Shown here: piece after piece, positions 24,701 through 35,151 of the stretch
Layout of the letters: each line of letters begins with the position of its first letter
Numbering within the stretch: the stretch's first letter is position 1
NCBI GenBank assembly: GCA_903813345.2
Contig: CAIIXF020000006.1
Span: 36,917,348 to 36,981,347, forward strand
Direction of reading: 5' to 3'
Source of the DNA: Owenia fusiformis
Lineage: Eukaryota > Annelida > Polychaeta > Sabellida > Oweniidae
Length of the DNA stretch: 64,000 nucleotides
Position numbers and translations under genes: made by a program
The notes under the pieces: generated by a model
What the model was told of the DNA's origin: nothing
What the model saw: only the letters and a program-made list of their open reading frames with translations
Database searches by the model: none

Positions 24701-27700
24701 AACAAAACCAATGTCATTGCTGTTTTTTAAAAATAAGTTTCCAAATCTTAGATAGTATTAATCGAGAATTATTAAAATTGAACGGAGAGGGAGTGAAAGG
24801 AGGGGGGAGTAATATGTTTTGTAGGTGGAAGAATTTTCCACGATTTTGTGTATTTGAAAACTGATCTAGTAAGTAAGTAACAACTCGATGTTACAACTCT
24901 TTAAGAGTGAAAAATAGGGACATTTGGATTTATTGGAAATAAAGTCAAGTTACATCTCTTATCATATGTCTTATAGACATTACTCCCCCTTCTGTTCACT
25001 CCAGCTCCATTCAATTTTTATTACTTTCGATTATTTTTTATATAACGTATCATAACAAATTTCACAAAACCAGCAATGACAATAGTTTTGTTATAAAATA
25101 ATAACATTACGTACAAATATTTATAACAGATCCTGTAGATGACATTTACACATTTCAAATGTTAACATTCTCTTAAAAAATAAATCTTCCAGATTTGTTC
25201 TCTCACGAAAATCAGCTACCCCCCCCCCCCCCTCCGCTCGTTTCTTCTAATCACTGTGCGTGATCATTATAGAAACAAACATTTAGAATTTGAAATCATT
25301 AAATAAATCTCTTAATGCCCCCATATAAACTTTAAACCATTGTGGCTAACTGTACTCTAATACTTGACACTATTATATTTTGGGATATTGAAACTTTGCG
25401 GCTATTATATTTCGCTAATTTCAATTTCAATTTCACCATTTCCTGGATTTTGGCTATTTTCTGAGGATTTAAACAGGTGCATATGTTAGATCAATGCATT
25501 ATCTCCAGGAAAAGCACTCATAGAGATGATAAAATAATTTCGACTTTGAGACTGGGAAGATGCAAACAGCCCATCTACATGAAATGTTGTTCTGATTTTC
25601 AACCCCTTCCACCCCTGCTTTTCAATTTTTGTTGCATCAATATGTTGCGTTTTGACACACAGTTAACCCCTTTAAAGGAATAAAAAATTATGATTTAATA
25701 GAGGTTGAGGTGCTACGTGCTGTTGTCCAAGATATGTTATTGTAAATCTTATCCAAATATGACAATGGGTAGGAGTAACACGTTTACATCAGGGAAAAAT
25801 AAACCAGTGAAATCCATGAAATTAAATAGCCACAATATGGTGATTTTTCAAAATTCGTTAAATTTACCGGGATCAAGTGCAGTAAATCATGTCATAGTGA
25901 TCCCAAGAAAACAACTTCACAAAAACTTCACTTTCTACCAATTTTTGAGAATGAAATAAAATGTCTTTCCGAACCTTGTTGGAACAAAATAGCATATACA
26001 GCATGTTTTAGACAGACCTCTCATGTACAAAGGAATTTTTTGGTTGATTTTAAAAAAGTATTCAAAAAATTAAAACAAAATCCCCAAAAATAGATAAAAA
26101 TCAAGACTTTTGAAATCAACCAAAATTTCCTTAGTACAATTACAATATTGAGAGACCTAAACATGTTGTGTTTATGTTGTTTTGTTCAAATGAGGTACGG
26201 AAGGATGTTTCATTTCACTCTGGAAACGTAATACCAAGAACAAAACAAGTGTTTGGTTTGTTTTCTAAAACAATATAGATGAAAGTATATATATTTTTTT
26301 CAAATTATATTGTTACCATTCAAAAGATGACCATGTAATTGACGATGTTTTAAATTTTTAGATTTTTTTATGACTGGTTTAAGAGAAAAGTGTGTTCAAA
26401 AAGTTCTCCATATCGAATCCACTCCTTTGCTTCAAATTTTCACACATGTTACATGGTAAGAAGTTCTAAAGCTGATTAACATTTTGCACTCTGGCAGCCA
26501 TCTTGGAAGTTTTTAGAAAAATTTGGTCATCCTCACACTGGTATCGAAAGATTTGTCCGTTGTGACGGAGCATGTTATTTTTCATAAAAACACTAAAAAA
26601 ACATACAATTTATTTTTTAACTCATATGTTTCATTATCAGATTATATCAAAGAATTAACTTACATGATACATTGATTGAAATACAATTCCATTCAATTCC
26701 ATAACGCTAGGAGTAAAAGCTATTGAAAATGGCGCCACCTGGTTAGTATCAAACTCTAAAATGTTCCATTTCTTTTTTAACTTTGCAATGGCACGATATA
26801 GTGACAAAGTAACATTTACATATGTTTTCAGCATACCTCTGAAGGTATTGATAAAATAATTGATGTATTTGGTCTATTTAATTTCTTTTATAAAAAATAA
26901 TGTTTAATTTTTCGTCCACTGTGAGGGAGCAGTTGCAAATACAAACTGCCCGTCACACAGCGGACAAAAACTTTTAAACATTATTTTTTATGAAAAATTA
27001 AAAAGACCCAATACATCCATATCTCATTAATACATTCAGAGTTATGCTGAAAACATATGTAAATATTATTGTGTCACTATATCATGCCATTTAAAAGTTA
27101 AAAAAGAAATGGTTCATTTTAGATTTTGATACTCTTGTGCCATTTTCTGTTAGCTTTTGTTCTTAGCGTCACTGAACTTCAAATAGAAGTGAAGCTTATC
27201 CGCAATGATATATTATAATATGCATTGCATGGAGTAGGTTATTTTCTTTGATTAAACGAAACATATGAGTTAAAAAATAAATTGTGAAGTATTCTTAATG
27301 TTTTTATGAAAAACAAATTTGATATCATTCATAGAAAAAGAAAAAAATTGAAAAAACTGATTTGAAAAGCGATCTATTCTCCTTTTTATGATTGCCATTT
27401 TTGTTTCAGAGAATTTTCTAAAAGTTCATAGATTGTACCTGTTAGAGCATTATATTGGGCACATTTTCTGAAAAATTCAAAAGATTCTGTTCAGTGACCT
27501 TCCCTATTTCCTACTTTTAGCTATTTTTCAGTCACATTTTCAAAGGGCTGAAAAGGTTATTTCATCATGTTCAGGGTCATTCTGACCATGCACATTGTGA
27601 TTCTGGTCCTGTAATTGATATGTGAAAATAGTTAAATTGACTGGAGGTCAAAACAGAACTCTGTTATCTTTGTTCAAAAAATCTCTAAAAATGCCAAAAT

Positions 27701-30700
27701 TTTTGTCACTTCCTGTTTCGTCATTTCCTGTTAAGTATCATGGCACCTTAATGTCGGATAACTAGTTAGTAATTTCAATACTGGCAAATACTCAATTCCA
27801 TTGATGAACCGGCATTAATGGATTACTGTTAGCCTCTCAAAAGCCCTTGAGCAAAAGGTCCTTTTTTGAATATCAGTGACCATCTTTAAAATTTCTTCAA
27901 GAGCAAAGCTCCTTTGTCCCTAGATCACAGTGTTATAGCATGACGGTTACGTGAAGGCGATTTGCAAAACTTTGCGGTAACGATAACAAAAAATGGCGGA
28001 TGGGAAAGGCAGCATGTCCTCTTTCTCGCCTGTAAGCAATATTCACAGATAAGATTTCCTTTTAAACTAGTTCCATTCGGTGACGTATATATGGATGGTT
28101 ATAAAGACCGGGTCAAATCTGCCAGGTGGTCTACAAGAAACAGAATATAAGCTGTATACCTAACGACTGAGATATCAAAGTTCATAATTTTTTGTCCATT
28201 CTCGTGTTTTCTCAGTACATGTGCCTCAGAACCACTCAAAGTATTAACTGTAAGTAAACTGTGTATAAACAAGGCAAAAAATGACAAATCCAGAACAGGA
28301 ACATGGAGAATATCGTAAATAATAAGGTTTCAAACGCAATGTCGCAAAGTGTAAAAGATAGCAATGAAGAGATTAAGGATCAAGTACATGTACTGATGAA
28401 GATGACAAAATTAATACATTATTATGGCTTGAGTATATAGAACATATTAAGTGGTTTCCAATGCTCAATTGGCTTTGTATGATTGTATGTAGGTTACATC
28501 TATATACCCCAAGGTTTTTAGGCAATTTTATGTAGACCATGCCCTAACAACAAAAATAAACAAATTACTAAATTTTGTGTAGTTTTGAATTTCAAACTCG
28601 ACAGTTTTTCTCTTATTTCATGCTATCCCCAGGAATTAATTTGCAAAGACTACCTTCAAAATATACATTACTGAATGCATCACCGAATGCAACGCTTACA
28701 TAAATCGTTCATCCTTTCATTGATACACAGTAAAAGTAGAAAATAATGCACCAACCTTAGTTTCTCTTCCATCGTAGCCATTTTATTGGATAAATCAGTT
28801 AACGTAGCCGTCCAACCTCGTTTTCAGAGGTGGCGTAACCGCCATGCTATAACACCGTGTAGATTGTGCATTAGCATATAACCAACCAACCAGCCAGCCA
28901 TATAAAACTTGTATTGTATTTGGTATTTAGATTCAGATTGATCAAAGATTGCATTTTTACAAAAAATGGTGGCCATTTGAAATGAGCAGACATGAAAATA
29001 TTCCCTTTGATAGATGAAAATATAGCCCCCTCCATCAAAAATATTAGAATTAGGTCAGGCCTTTTTGGAAGAAATGAAGCTAGCCTGATGAAAGCCTTTT
29101 GACAAAAGTTCAAGCTTTCAACTCAAAGCCAAATCTGAAAAATCATCAAAATATTTTGAAATAAAAAACTGATTAATTATTCACATTTCATATCAGTTTT
29201 CTATGAACTTTATTTAGATCTATAATTTTATTTGGGCAATAACAATAACAAACATAATTTCAATACATACTTACATAATGTTGATCAGGAAGATCTATTC
29301 AATAGCCTAACATTTTTCCCTCAAAGATTTTCTGCCAAGGCTGTGTCTTGTGTATCTGTCTGCTGATGACTCATCAAACAAACAGGGTCAAAGGTCAACA
29401 TGTCAACAAAACTTCTTGTGTCATGGCAACCAAGCATATGACAAGCAGAAAGCAGTGTAAGATACAGAATTCTCAGAAATATGTGTCATCAAACAAACCA
29501 TGTAAACAAAGCTTGTGCCATGACAACCAAGGTCATAAGTATTAGCAGACAGCAGGAAGCAAAAGACCAAAAGACTGACTGATGTGATTTTAGAACAAAA
29601 TTGTTGCAGAATTTGGGGTATGTTTTCATGATATTATATAAATTATTATTTTTTGAATATAAACAACTAATATGCATAACATAATTTAAAATATCTTAGA
29701 ATATTTAAGAATGAGCTAATGATACTGCAAGATCAATCTTCAACTAAAATCTGGGACAAAAATTGTCAGAATTGAAAAACTGAAAATGGGCCTAGGAAAG
29801 CTATTGGAAATTGAAATTATTCTTAAGACATTTGTAAAGATTACAGTTGAGCTGGATGGAATTTGGGGTAAATATGAAATAGCTTGTGTTCCATTCATTG
29901 CTGAAAAAAATTACAGTTTTGTCTTTTGTGATTTTCAGAATGCTGGAAAGGTGTCAAAGGCTAAGCTTAGATGCATTAGCCAGTTGCTAAAAACATACTT
30001 ACCACTTGACTCCCAATTAGAAGATGGAATAGTGATTCTGTGGACCTAAACTGTTTTTCATGTTGTGACTGTAGCGAGTAGGCCTCGTATACCCTCTTCA
30101 CCTGGATCGGTATTGATGTTTGCATGCTGAGGACCTTGATATAACAATACAACCATATGTTTCCTCGTGACATTCATCAAAGGAAACTTTTGCCGTACTC
30201 TACGTATGTACATGTGTATATAGGAACTAGTATGTATAGTCATATACATTGATTACGTCCACCAGTTGATATTCTGACACAAGCGTCTCTTCCAATCAAT
30301 CAATTTGTCATAGTGAAAATCACTTGATGAGGAATTTTACACAAACAACCAAAACCCTCAAATTCCTCATGGGAGCCAAGGATAGCTACTACTACATGTC
30401 ATAGTTACATCTGGATTACAACATGTACAATGGAGTAACCTGTTGTAGTTAAGAGCTCGGGAAATCTGTGGATACTTCAAGTCAACATAGGAGCTCCAAA
30501 TAATAACACTACTGCACTAGGCCACTGGGTGACAATAAATTCAAGTCAAAACCAAAATAAAATACTTGACAACAAAATACAATCACCATGTTTATACAGT
30601 GTACTTATTAAATTAATAATAATAATATATTAATAATAAAAATAGTGCATATATTAAATAAAAAGTGGGATTATTAAAAATAAATACAAACTATAGATAG

Positions 30701-33700
30701 TAGAAAGTAAACTTTTGTTTATTCATTGCTGTACTGACTCTTGTAATATTTGTTCAGTTGGTAGAAAATTAAAACTTTTTTCTTCAAAATCCACAGAGCA
30801 TTTAAATAATGAGCCAAAAGACTAAAAAAATAATGCTGGAATAAAATTAACATAAATTTTTTTGGACTTTATTTTTCCCCTGTTTTTATGTCAACACCAG
30901 AGACGTTGACATATTATTCTTCCTGGCAGTGGAATAATGATATTTGTAACAAATTCCATGCCCAGTTCAATATTTATATGTGACATGACCCTTTTAACAA
31001 GTTCTATGTAGTGCATAACTTCTGTAGCAAATTTTAAGCCCGGCATAAATTTTGGAACAAATTTTATGCCCGGCATAAATTTTGAAACAAATTTTATGCC
31101 CGGCATAAATTTTGGAACAAATTTTGTGCCCGGCATAAATTTTGGAACAAATTTTATGCCCGGCATAAATTTTGGAACAAATTTTATGCCCGGCATAAAT
31201 TTTGGAACAAATTTTATGCCCGGCATAAATTTTGGAACAAATTTTATGCCCGGCATAAATTTTGGTCAAATCAAATTCATAAAATAGTGGAACTATATAT
31301 TCTCATTATTTGATCAATTCTCATTTCAAAAAAAGGGTGTTATTTCAAGTCAGCCCTTGCCATGATACTCTATCACAGGCACCAGAGCTGGCAAATATTC
31401 ATTCCATAAAGTCAATGAAACCTGTGAAACGAGCCGCAACGAGTCATTGCCCATGTCTCGGTGACAGGCTCCAGGGCAATACTTGGCAAATATTGACATT
31501 CTGTTTTTAATCAAAGTGTTAATTGAAGTATTGTTTATTTTTGACATTGTTTATTGCACTGGATCATTTTTGGGATGTTGGGGTGTGTATCACAAGTCGT
31601 TAAAGTTTGGATGTAATGTCTTTAGAATACTGTGCTTTTTTTTTGGGCTTATAGCCACTGGTCCACACTCCACAGCAGGATGATTCTTAATAGAGATAGT
31701 ATCACATAAGTTAAGTCATTTTCTTTAGAATTTCCAATTCATGAGATGATTGAGGATTTCTTTTTACTTGTTTACAATCGAAATATTTTGGATCCAGATT
31801 TTACATGGTTGAGCTGAAATCAAAGGTTATCAACAGCGAACAAATTTTGACCACCATTTTGGATGATACTAACTCACTCTGCTGTTGACAAGTGACAGCA
31901 CTTAGATATTTACTAAACTACATCCCCAAAATGCAATCTGATTTTTGACACCGTTTCGGTGGCAAATTTCTGTGCCCTCTCTGCACAAAATAGACTGACT
32001 AGCCCGGTGCCAAATGTTGGTGCCGAGAGGTTTCGGTGCCGGAATGGTGCCGAAACGCTGCCAGAACAGCGCCAATTTTTTTCGATGGCGAAACGGTGCC
32101 GAATTATATTGGCTGTGTAAATAAACTTACCATGCCAGGTAAAGATGTTACATAGTTCTTTTGTAGTTTATGAAAGTGAGTTGTCATCCAAAAGGCTTCA
32201 GTTTCATTTTCAGCTATTTCTAACATAGCACCAGCGATTGACAGAAATGCTTTGTTTTCTTCAGCGTCAAGCTGAAAAGAGACACATACAAGGCATTTGT
32301 ACAATGGTAAAATGTATAAATGCAATGTTAAAGCAAGGATCAACATACTGAAGTTAAAATGAATTGAAATACATATAGGATAATCTAGCTAAAATACAAG
32401 GAAAGCTATATATCAAAGCACCTCTCAATGTGAACATGTTTTCTTTGTCACAATTTTGTTACGCGAAAGCCAGGATTAACAGACTGAAGTTAAAATGAAT
32501 TGAAATACCAGTACATATAGGATAATCTAGCCAAAGTACAGGGAAAGCTGTATATCAAAGCATCGATCTAATCCGAACACCTCTCAATGCGAACACTTTT
32601 CCCAATTTTGTTATCTCTCATTGACTCACTATATGAACACCTGCTAATTGGAATACCAATTGGATTGTCCTAGTTGTGTTCAGATTAGACAAGTTTTCCT
32701 GTATCCTGTGAAAACTCTTTGCAAGAACATATGCAATCCAATGATAATATGCAATGTAGAAATGAGAGGCTGCAATTCCGTCATATTGACATGACCATTA
32801 AAAAATTTAATTTTAAATGTGATTTTAATTCAAAATCATATTTTCAAGATGATCAGATCTCAGAAAACATTTCTCAGTCTAAATCAGAATCAACAATGAA
32901 TAAAATATACATGCAGTGATCTCCCCAGGATTTTTTCTCAGGTGGGTGCAAAGTTCTCATTTTCACAATTTAGACTAAAATTGGTCAAAATATGTAAATT
33001 TTTTCATGATTTTTCTCATTTTCAAGTGGGTCCAAATGGATTTTCAGATGGGTGCAAGGCTGTTTTCAAAATGTCAGGTGGGTGCTGCGCCCACTTGCTT
33101 TAATGCTGGGGAGACCACTGTACATGTATTTCAAATATTTTTAAACTAAGTTTTTGATATTACTTACCATCTTATCATCATCGAACAGTAACGTTCCTTC
33201 ATTAACATGATGCATTTTCAGGAACATAGTTGCTAATTCTGTATCTTTTGTTATTTTTCTCATTAGTTTTAGAGCATGGTGGAGTTCATTGTAGCGCTCC
33301 AGTAGTTGATCTTGTGCAAATGTATGTACATCTGTTTGCTTGGGGAGGACACCTAAAATACATAACAACATGTTATATAGGAAATTCTTACATTTTGGGT
33401 GTAAGGACATATGACTGTTGAACCTCAGCCTCCTCCAAAAATGGATCAGTTTAAATGTAGATTTGGTGTTCCCATGTGTATGTAGGTAATATTTCAATTT
33501 TAATTAAACTAAACTTAAATTAAAATCTTCTTAGAGAAATCTTTAGATTTTAGCTGAATATATGACCAAATGCATATGATTAGCAGATCCGCCAAGTTGT
33601 TTAAGTATGCCAAATTCCCCTGTAATTTCAGTACCATTAATAATATTGCCAGTCTGCCAAATTAAGTAGACACCAAATGTTAAAAAAAACAGCAAATCTG

Positions 33701-34777
33701 CCAAAATAAGTAGAAGTACTGTTATAAACAATAGAAAGATGTACATCAAACCAATAAAAAGCTCCATCTCTCCTTAGCAATACTTATGCAACAAGGAATT
33801 AGCAACCCTGAGTGAAACATGCAATCGACTGGCATATACCAATTTTGTTACAATTGTGCTGAAGACAAGCACTATAACAAGAGTTTGAATATTACCAATA
33901 TTCGAAAACTAGACATAGGCGTAGCCAGGAGGGGGTGCAATGGTGCGATCGCACCCCCCCTTCACCATAACCAATGAAAATATATCATTAGATAGGGGAA
34001 GAAAAAAGCTTAAATATGCTTTTTATTTGAAGCTTCTAGCTCAACTTTGAAGAAAGTTACATCAATTTTTGTAAAATTCAAAACGAATCTTTATTTTTTT
34101 GGGTTGCTAATACCACGAGCACACCCCACTGACTGAAAACCAAATTTTTTTTGGCGATCCCACCCCCCTGACTGAAAGCTGGCTATGCCCCTGCTAGATA
34201 ATGTTCCTCTTCCGACTTCTAAATACTTGGTCTGAAGATAACATTATGCAATGTACCAATTACTCCAACCATTCCAGATCTTTGCGAATACTAGTTGTAA
34301 TTCTGTTCACTATAGATTGCTTAAAACACACCTCAGCAAGTCACAATTAGGCCTACATGTACTGGCACTGGAGTTAATACACAATTATTCGGGACTCCTT
34401 GTGACTTGTCTGTCCGTCAAAGGACTGATTCTGATGTATATCAATAACGCAATTCCAAGCAAAGAATAACCTTTGAAGTGATCACAGAGCCTTCAGTGGG
34501 AAACAAGAACCCGATCATATGATTTATTTGGGACCCCCCCACTCTGTCTAGTGTCTGTCGATAAAATTTATTTGGAAATTTTCTTACCGAGCAAAACTTT
34601 CCACACCAAATTCCTATAAACGACAGGTAAGGGAAATCGCAAACAAAATTGTCCTAGCTTCCTGAGATCGAGAGGTGTCTCCTTCAATAATATTTCGATA
34701 GATTTCTTCTCATCCACGCCTCTAAAGCCCACTTTATCATAATAATATGAGCGAAAATTTCTTTCTGCCTCAGCCAT
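15667..34777 (-). CDS. TBC1D7: TBC1D7 orthologue, six coding exons
   Basis: The assembled protein has 308 residues (human about 293). Exons on the minus strand are 34588-34777, 33168-33352, 32131-32271, 17144-17295, 16477-16606 and 15667-15795; all introns are GT-AG and all phases join. In order it carries the conserved [20 protein letters not shown] start, a TBC fold with [37 protein letters not shown] and [17 protein letters not shown]. In animals TBC1D7 binds TSC1 as the third subunit of the TSC complex, a lysosome-associated brake on Rheb-mTORC1. I see no IxxDxxR arginine-finger motif, which fits a structural role. Exon 1 starts in a good Kozak context (GAAATGG). It is head to head with the DUF547 gene at 35039. 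Oddities are a 14.8-kb intron 3 with inverted arms, a triplicated acceptor at exon 5 and a repeat-encoded C-terminus. Confidence 0.93.
16477..16606 (-). CDS. TBC1D7: TBC1D7 exon 5
   Basis: It encodes the conserved [19 protein letters not shown] through IVQYLNK. The donor is GTAAGA. The acceptor with the first bases of the exon is repeated twice more upstream in a 38-bp tandem repeat (16596-16709). Confidence 0.92.
16596..16709. repeat. 38-bp x3 tandem repeat carrying a splice acceptor
   Basis: Three near-identical 38-bp units start at 16596, 16634 and 16672. On the minus strand each carries TTTATTTTTCAG followed by AATATGGGACA, the acceptor and first exon-5 bases of TBC1D7. Only the 16596 unit continues into coding sequence. 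Confidence 0.93.
17144..17295 (-). CDS. TBC1D7: TBC1D7 exon 4
   Basis: It encodes [19 protein letters not shown] through [11 protein letters not shown] (152 bases). It is too broken by flanking stops to show as a long open frame, but matches the family and joins in phase. Its acceptor TTACATTTCAG borders the ~17-bp AT-rich array at 17296-17560. Confidence 0.9.
17296..17560. repeat. AT-rich ~17-bp tandem repeat beside exon 4
   Basis: About fifteen units of the type AAAATGTAAAATAAGCC lie directly upstream (minus-strand sense) of TBC1D7 exon 4. Read on the minus strand they are pyrimidine-rich. The 69-codon open frame through them (17291-17500) is low complexity, not a gene. Confidence 0.85.
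17755..17960. repeat. 30-bp palindrome-centred minisatellite, left copy
   Basis: About four good and three decayed 30-bp units are built around TTTATGCCGGGCATAAA. Because 30 is a multiple of three, long open frames arise in several frames ([10 protein letters not shown] repeats); these are not genes. The unit consensus is the exact reverse complement of that at 31022-31270. Confidence 0.92.
18492..18905. mobile_element. 414-bp MITE with ACAGGRTGT ends inside the left arm
   Basis: The left end CATATACAGGATGT and the right end ACACCCTGTATATG are inverted repeats with one mismatch, with TA at each side, as in Tc1/mariner elements. The right arm at 30277-31341 lacks it, so it inserted after the arms separated. 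Confidence 0.75.
18997..20500. other. Intron 3 of TBC1D7, no gene recognised
   Basis: I see no exon or element with clear ends here. Short CCCCGGGAA and TCGTATTG-type motifs near 19870 and 20090-20400 recur and look like decayed repeats. Confidence 0.4.
20501..20686. repeat. Hairpin-forming inverted repeat, ~186 bp
   Basis: TAGGTTATTTACTGGGAGGG and GATTGAATATGGGTTTTATT at the left recur as reverse complements up to AACCTA at the right. Copies of CAATATGATATTGA lie in the loop. It resembles a small palindromic MITE. Confidence 0.8.
20770..21195. repeat. A-rich low-complexity tract (GAAAAAAAATTTTG type)
   Basis: Degenerate short units of the form TGAAAAAAAA/TTTTGAAAA make up this tract. The 170- and 132-codon minus-strand frames through it consist almost only of Phe, Lys, Asn and Ile and are not genes. 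Confidence 0.85.
21949..22125 (-). CDS. Candidate coding exon of unknown identity (59 codons)
   Basis: An ATG-initiated frame of 59 codons with mixed, coding-like composition (for example [19 protein letters not shown]) ends exactly at a strong donor, CGG followed by GTAAGTTT, in phase 0. I do not recognise the sequence. It lies in TBC1D7 intron 3 on the same strand, and exon 4 of TBC1D7 also begins in phase 0, so it could be an alternative first exon. It could also be the first exon of a nested gene, or a chance frame. No partner exon was found. Confidence 0.35.
22702..24355. mobile_element. Element with AATTTGGTGC ends and an internal tandem array
   Basis: Near 22720 the sequence reads TAATTTGGTGCCTGCTTTAA, then TTTGGCAATTTGGCGA. 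Near 24305-24355 the reverse complement appears (CGCCAAATTAAGTAGCACCA). Between them lies the array at 23150-24240, followed by CAGACAGACAGACGGACAAG. Short relatives occur at 33575-33730 and 51885-51990. It appears to be a non-autonomous element that has expanded internally. Confidence 0.65.
23150..24240. repeat. ~300-330 bp tandem repeats, three units plus a partial
   Basis: TGGCTTTTTACAATGCA recurs at about 23251, 23583 and 23886. Each is followed by AAACCTGAAATTATTTGT, AAAGTGAATTTCGCAAGACA-like and GAGCTTTTGAACCAGGAGTC-like sequence. A partial fourth unit follows to 24240. Confidence 0.85.
24440..25430. other. Intron 3 of TBC1D7, AT-rich, nothing recognised
   Basis: It contains a 14-base poly-C run near 25220 and no recognisable exon or element with clear ends. 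Confidence 0.4.
25435..25690. mobile_element. Single arm of the 4190-4800 inverted-repeat family
   Basis: From TTTGGCTATTTTCTGAGGAT to AACCCCTTTAAAGGAATAA it matches the arms at 4190-4420 and, closely, the reverse complement of 4535-4800. The short frame here (25477-25683) is repeat-derived. Confidence 0.75.
26573..27320. mobile_element. ~750-bp foldback element
   Basis: The arms at about 26573-26935 and 26955-27320 are reverse complements with moderate divergence, for example AACTCATATGTTTCATT against AACGAAACATATGAGTT. The motif GTCCRYTGTGASGGAGCA occurs at the left end (about 26552), at the left of the centre (about 26918) and inverted at the right of the centre (about 26950). Target duplication not resolved. 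Confidence 0.8.
27325..27960. other. Intron 3 of TBC1D7, nothing recognised
   Basis: I find no gene or bounded element here. Confidence 0.4.
27993..30049 (+). CDS. Very tentative two-exon plus-strand gene (49 residues)
   Basis: ATGGCGGATGGGAAAGGCAG opens a 13-codon frame ending at a good donor (CCT then GTAAGC, 28032). At 29939 a good acceptor (GTGATTTTCAG) opens a 36-codon frame ending TAA at 30047-30049, with coding-like content ([20 protein letters not shown]). The two join in phase 0. I do not recognise the product, other exons may lie between, and both signals could be chance. It would be nested antisense in TBC1D7 intron 3. Confidence 0.2.
28030..29930. other. Intron 3 of TBC1D7 between tentative exons
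   Basis: The only repeat noted is a diverged duplication at about 29365-29540 sharing TCATCAAACAAAC and GACAACCAAG-like sequence. No recognised gene. Confidence 0.4.
30277..31341. mobile_element. Right arm of the long inverted pair in TBC1D7 intron 3
   Basis: It is the reverse complement of 17680-18996 minus the MITE in that arm. It ends GAGAATTGATCA-type complement and AAAAAAAGGGTGTT, followed by ATTT (31342-31345). Body identity is clearly lower than identity at the outer end and in the minisatellite. Confidence 0.85.
31022..31270. repeat. 30-bp palindrome-centred minisatellite, right copy
   Basis: Eight nearly perfect 30-bp units are built around TTTATGCCCGGCATAAA. The consensus equals that of 17755-17960 on the other strand. 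The open frames on both strands (30891-31287) are repeat artefacts. Confidence 0.93.
31950..32105. repeat. GGTGCCG-rich imperfect repeat beside exon 3
   Basis: Multiple GGTGCCGAAACG and GGCACCG-like motifs on both strands end about 25 bp from the TBC1D7 exon 3 donor. Its role, if any, is unclear. Confidence 0.6.
32131..32271 (-). CDS. TBC1D7: TBC1D7 exon 3
   Basis: It encodes 47 residues, [16 protein letters not shown] to VTSLPGM, in phase 0 at both ends. The acceptor is CTCTTTTCAG and the donor GTAAGT. It is followed by the 14.8-kb intron 3. Confidence 0.92.
32335..32610. repeat. ~135-bp tandem duplication in TBC1D7 intron 2
   Basis: Two copies share ACTGAAGTTAAAATGAATTG, ACATATAGGATAATCTAGC and CACCTCTCAATG, beginning about 32345 and 32478. 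Confidence 0.8.
33168..33352 (-). CDS. TBC1D7: TBC1D7 exon 2
   Basis: It encodes [15 protein letters not shown] through FDDDKM (185 bases, phase 1 in, phase 0 out). The acceptor is TATTTTAG and the donor GTAAGT. The family-typical helix [16 protein letters not shown] is present. Confidence 0.92.
33914..34193. mobile_element. CAGG/CCTG-family MITE, 280 bp, CTAGA target duplication
   Basis: The ends CATAGGCGTAGCCAGG and CTGGCTATGCCCCTG are imperfect inverted repeats. CTAGA flanks both sides (33909-33913, 34194-34198). It contains TGCGATCGCACCCCCC, also seen at the start of 35304-37035. It lies in TBC1D7 intron 1. Confidence 0.88.
34588..34777 (-). CDS. TBC1D7: TBC1D7 exon 1
   Basis: It encodes residues 1-63 plus one base of codon 64, from [17 protein letters not shown] to VWKVLL. 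The donor is GTAAGA directly after 34588. The ATG at 34775-34777 matches the start of the family. Confidence 0.93.
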
Positions 34778-35038
34778 TTCATATGTAGGTCATTTTTGAA
34801 AGATCAGTCTAAGCGATCAACATATTTGGTTTGACATTCGGATTCGGTAATCGGTATGGCATAATCTTCATGAGTTTATAACATGTGATTAATTTTTCCT
34901 CATATTGACGGGAATATGAAGAGTTTCCATAATAATGTCAAATTTCACTTCTCATTCTCAAAATGTTATTGGAAATTATAATGTTGATCGACTAGCTTTA
35001 CCTTATTTACATTGATGACCCAAATTAGCAAGTAAAAG
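34778..35038. promoter_or_regulatory. Putative bidirectional promoter, TBC1D7 / DUF547 gene
   Basis: Only 261 bp separate the ATG of TBC1D7 (minus) from the ATG of the DUF547 gene (plus). Transcription start sites must lie here or in unseen upstream exons. There is no clear TATA box; an ATTGG (inverted CCAAT) lies near 34969. The sequence is AT-rich, without a CpG island. Confidence 0.65.
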
Positions 35039-35151
35039 ATGGGAGAAAAAGTTAGTCCTCAAGTAAGGGTTTTAAACACCCTTAAAACGTCTAGTGAACC
35101 GAATAAAATTGCAGTTGGCCTTTCTAAGGATTTACAGAAGACAATGTTGAG
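35039..35151 (+). CDS. DUF547 gene exon 1
   Basis: It encodes 37 residues from MGEKVSPQVRVLNTLK plus two bases, ending at GTAATG. It joins in phase to the acceptor at 47308, giving LR then MKGEF. The assignment rests on phase, the family-like N-terminal helix and position. Confidence 0.75.

Noticed and set aside
28750-28810. Minus-strand ATGGCTACGATGGAAGAG as a possible first exon
   Set aside because: The following donor (GTTGGT) is poor, the frame is short and no partner exon was found.
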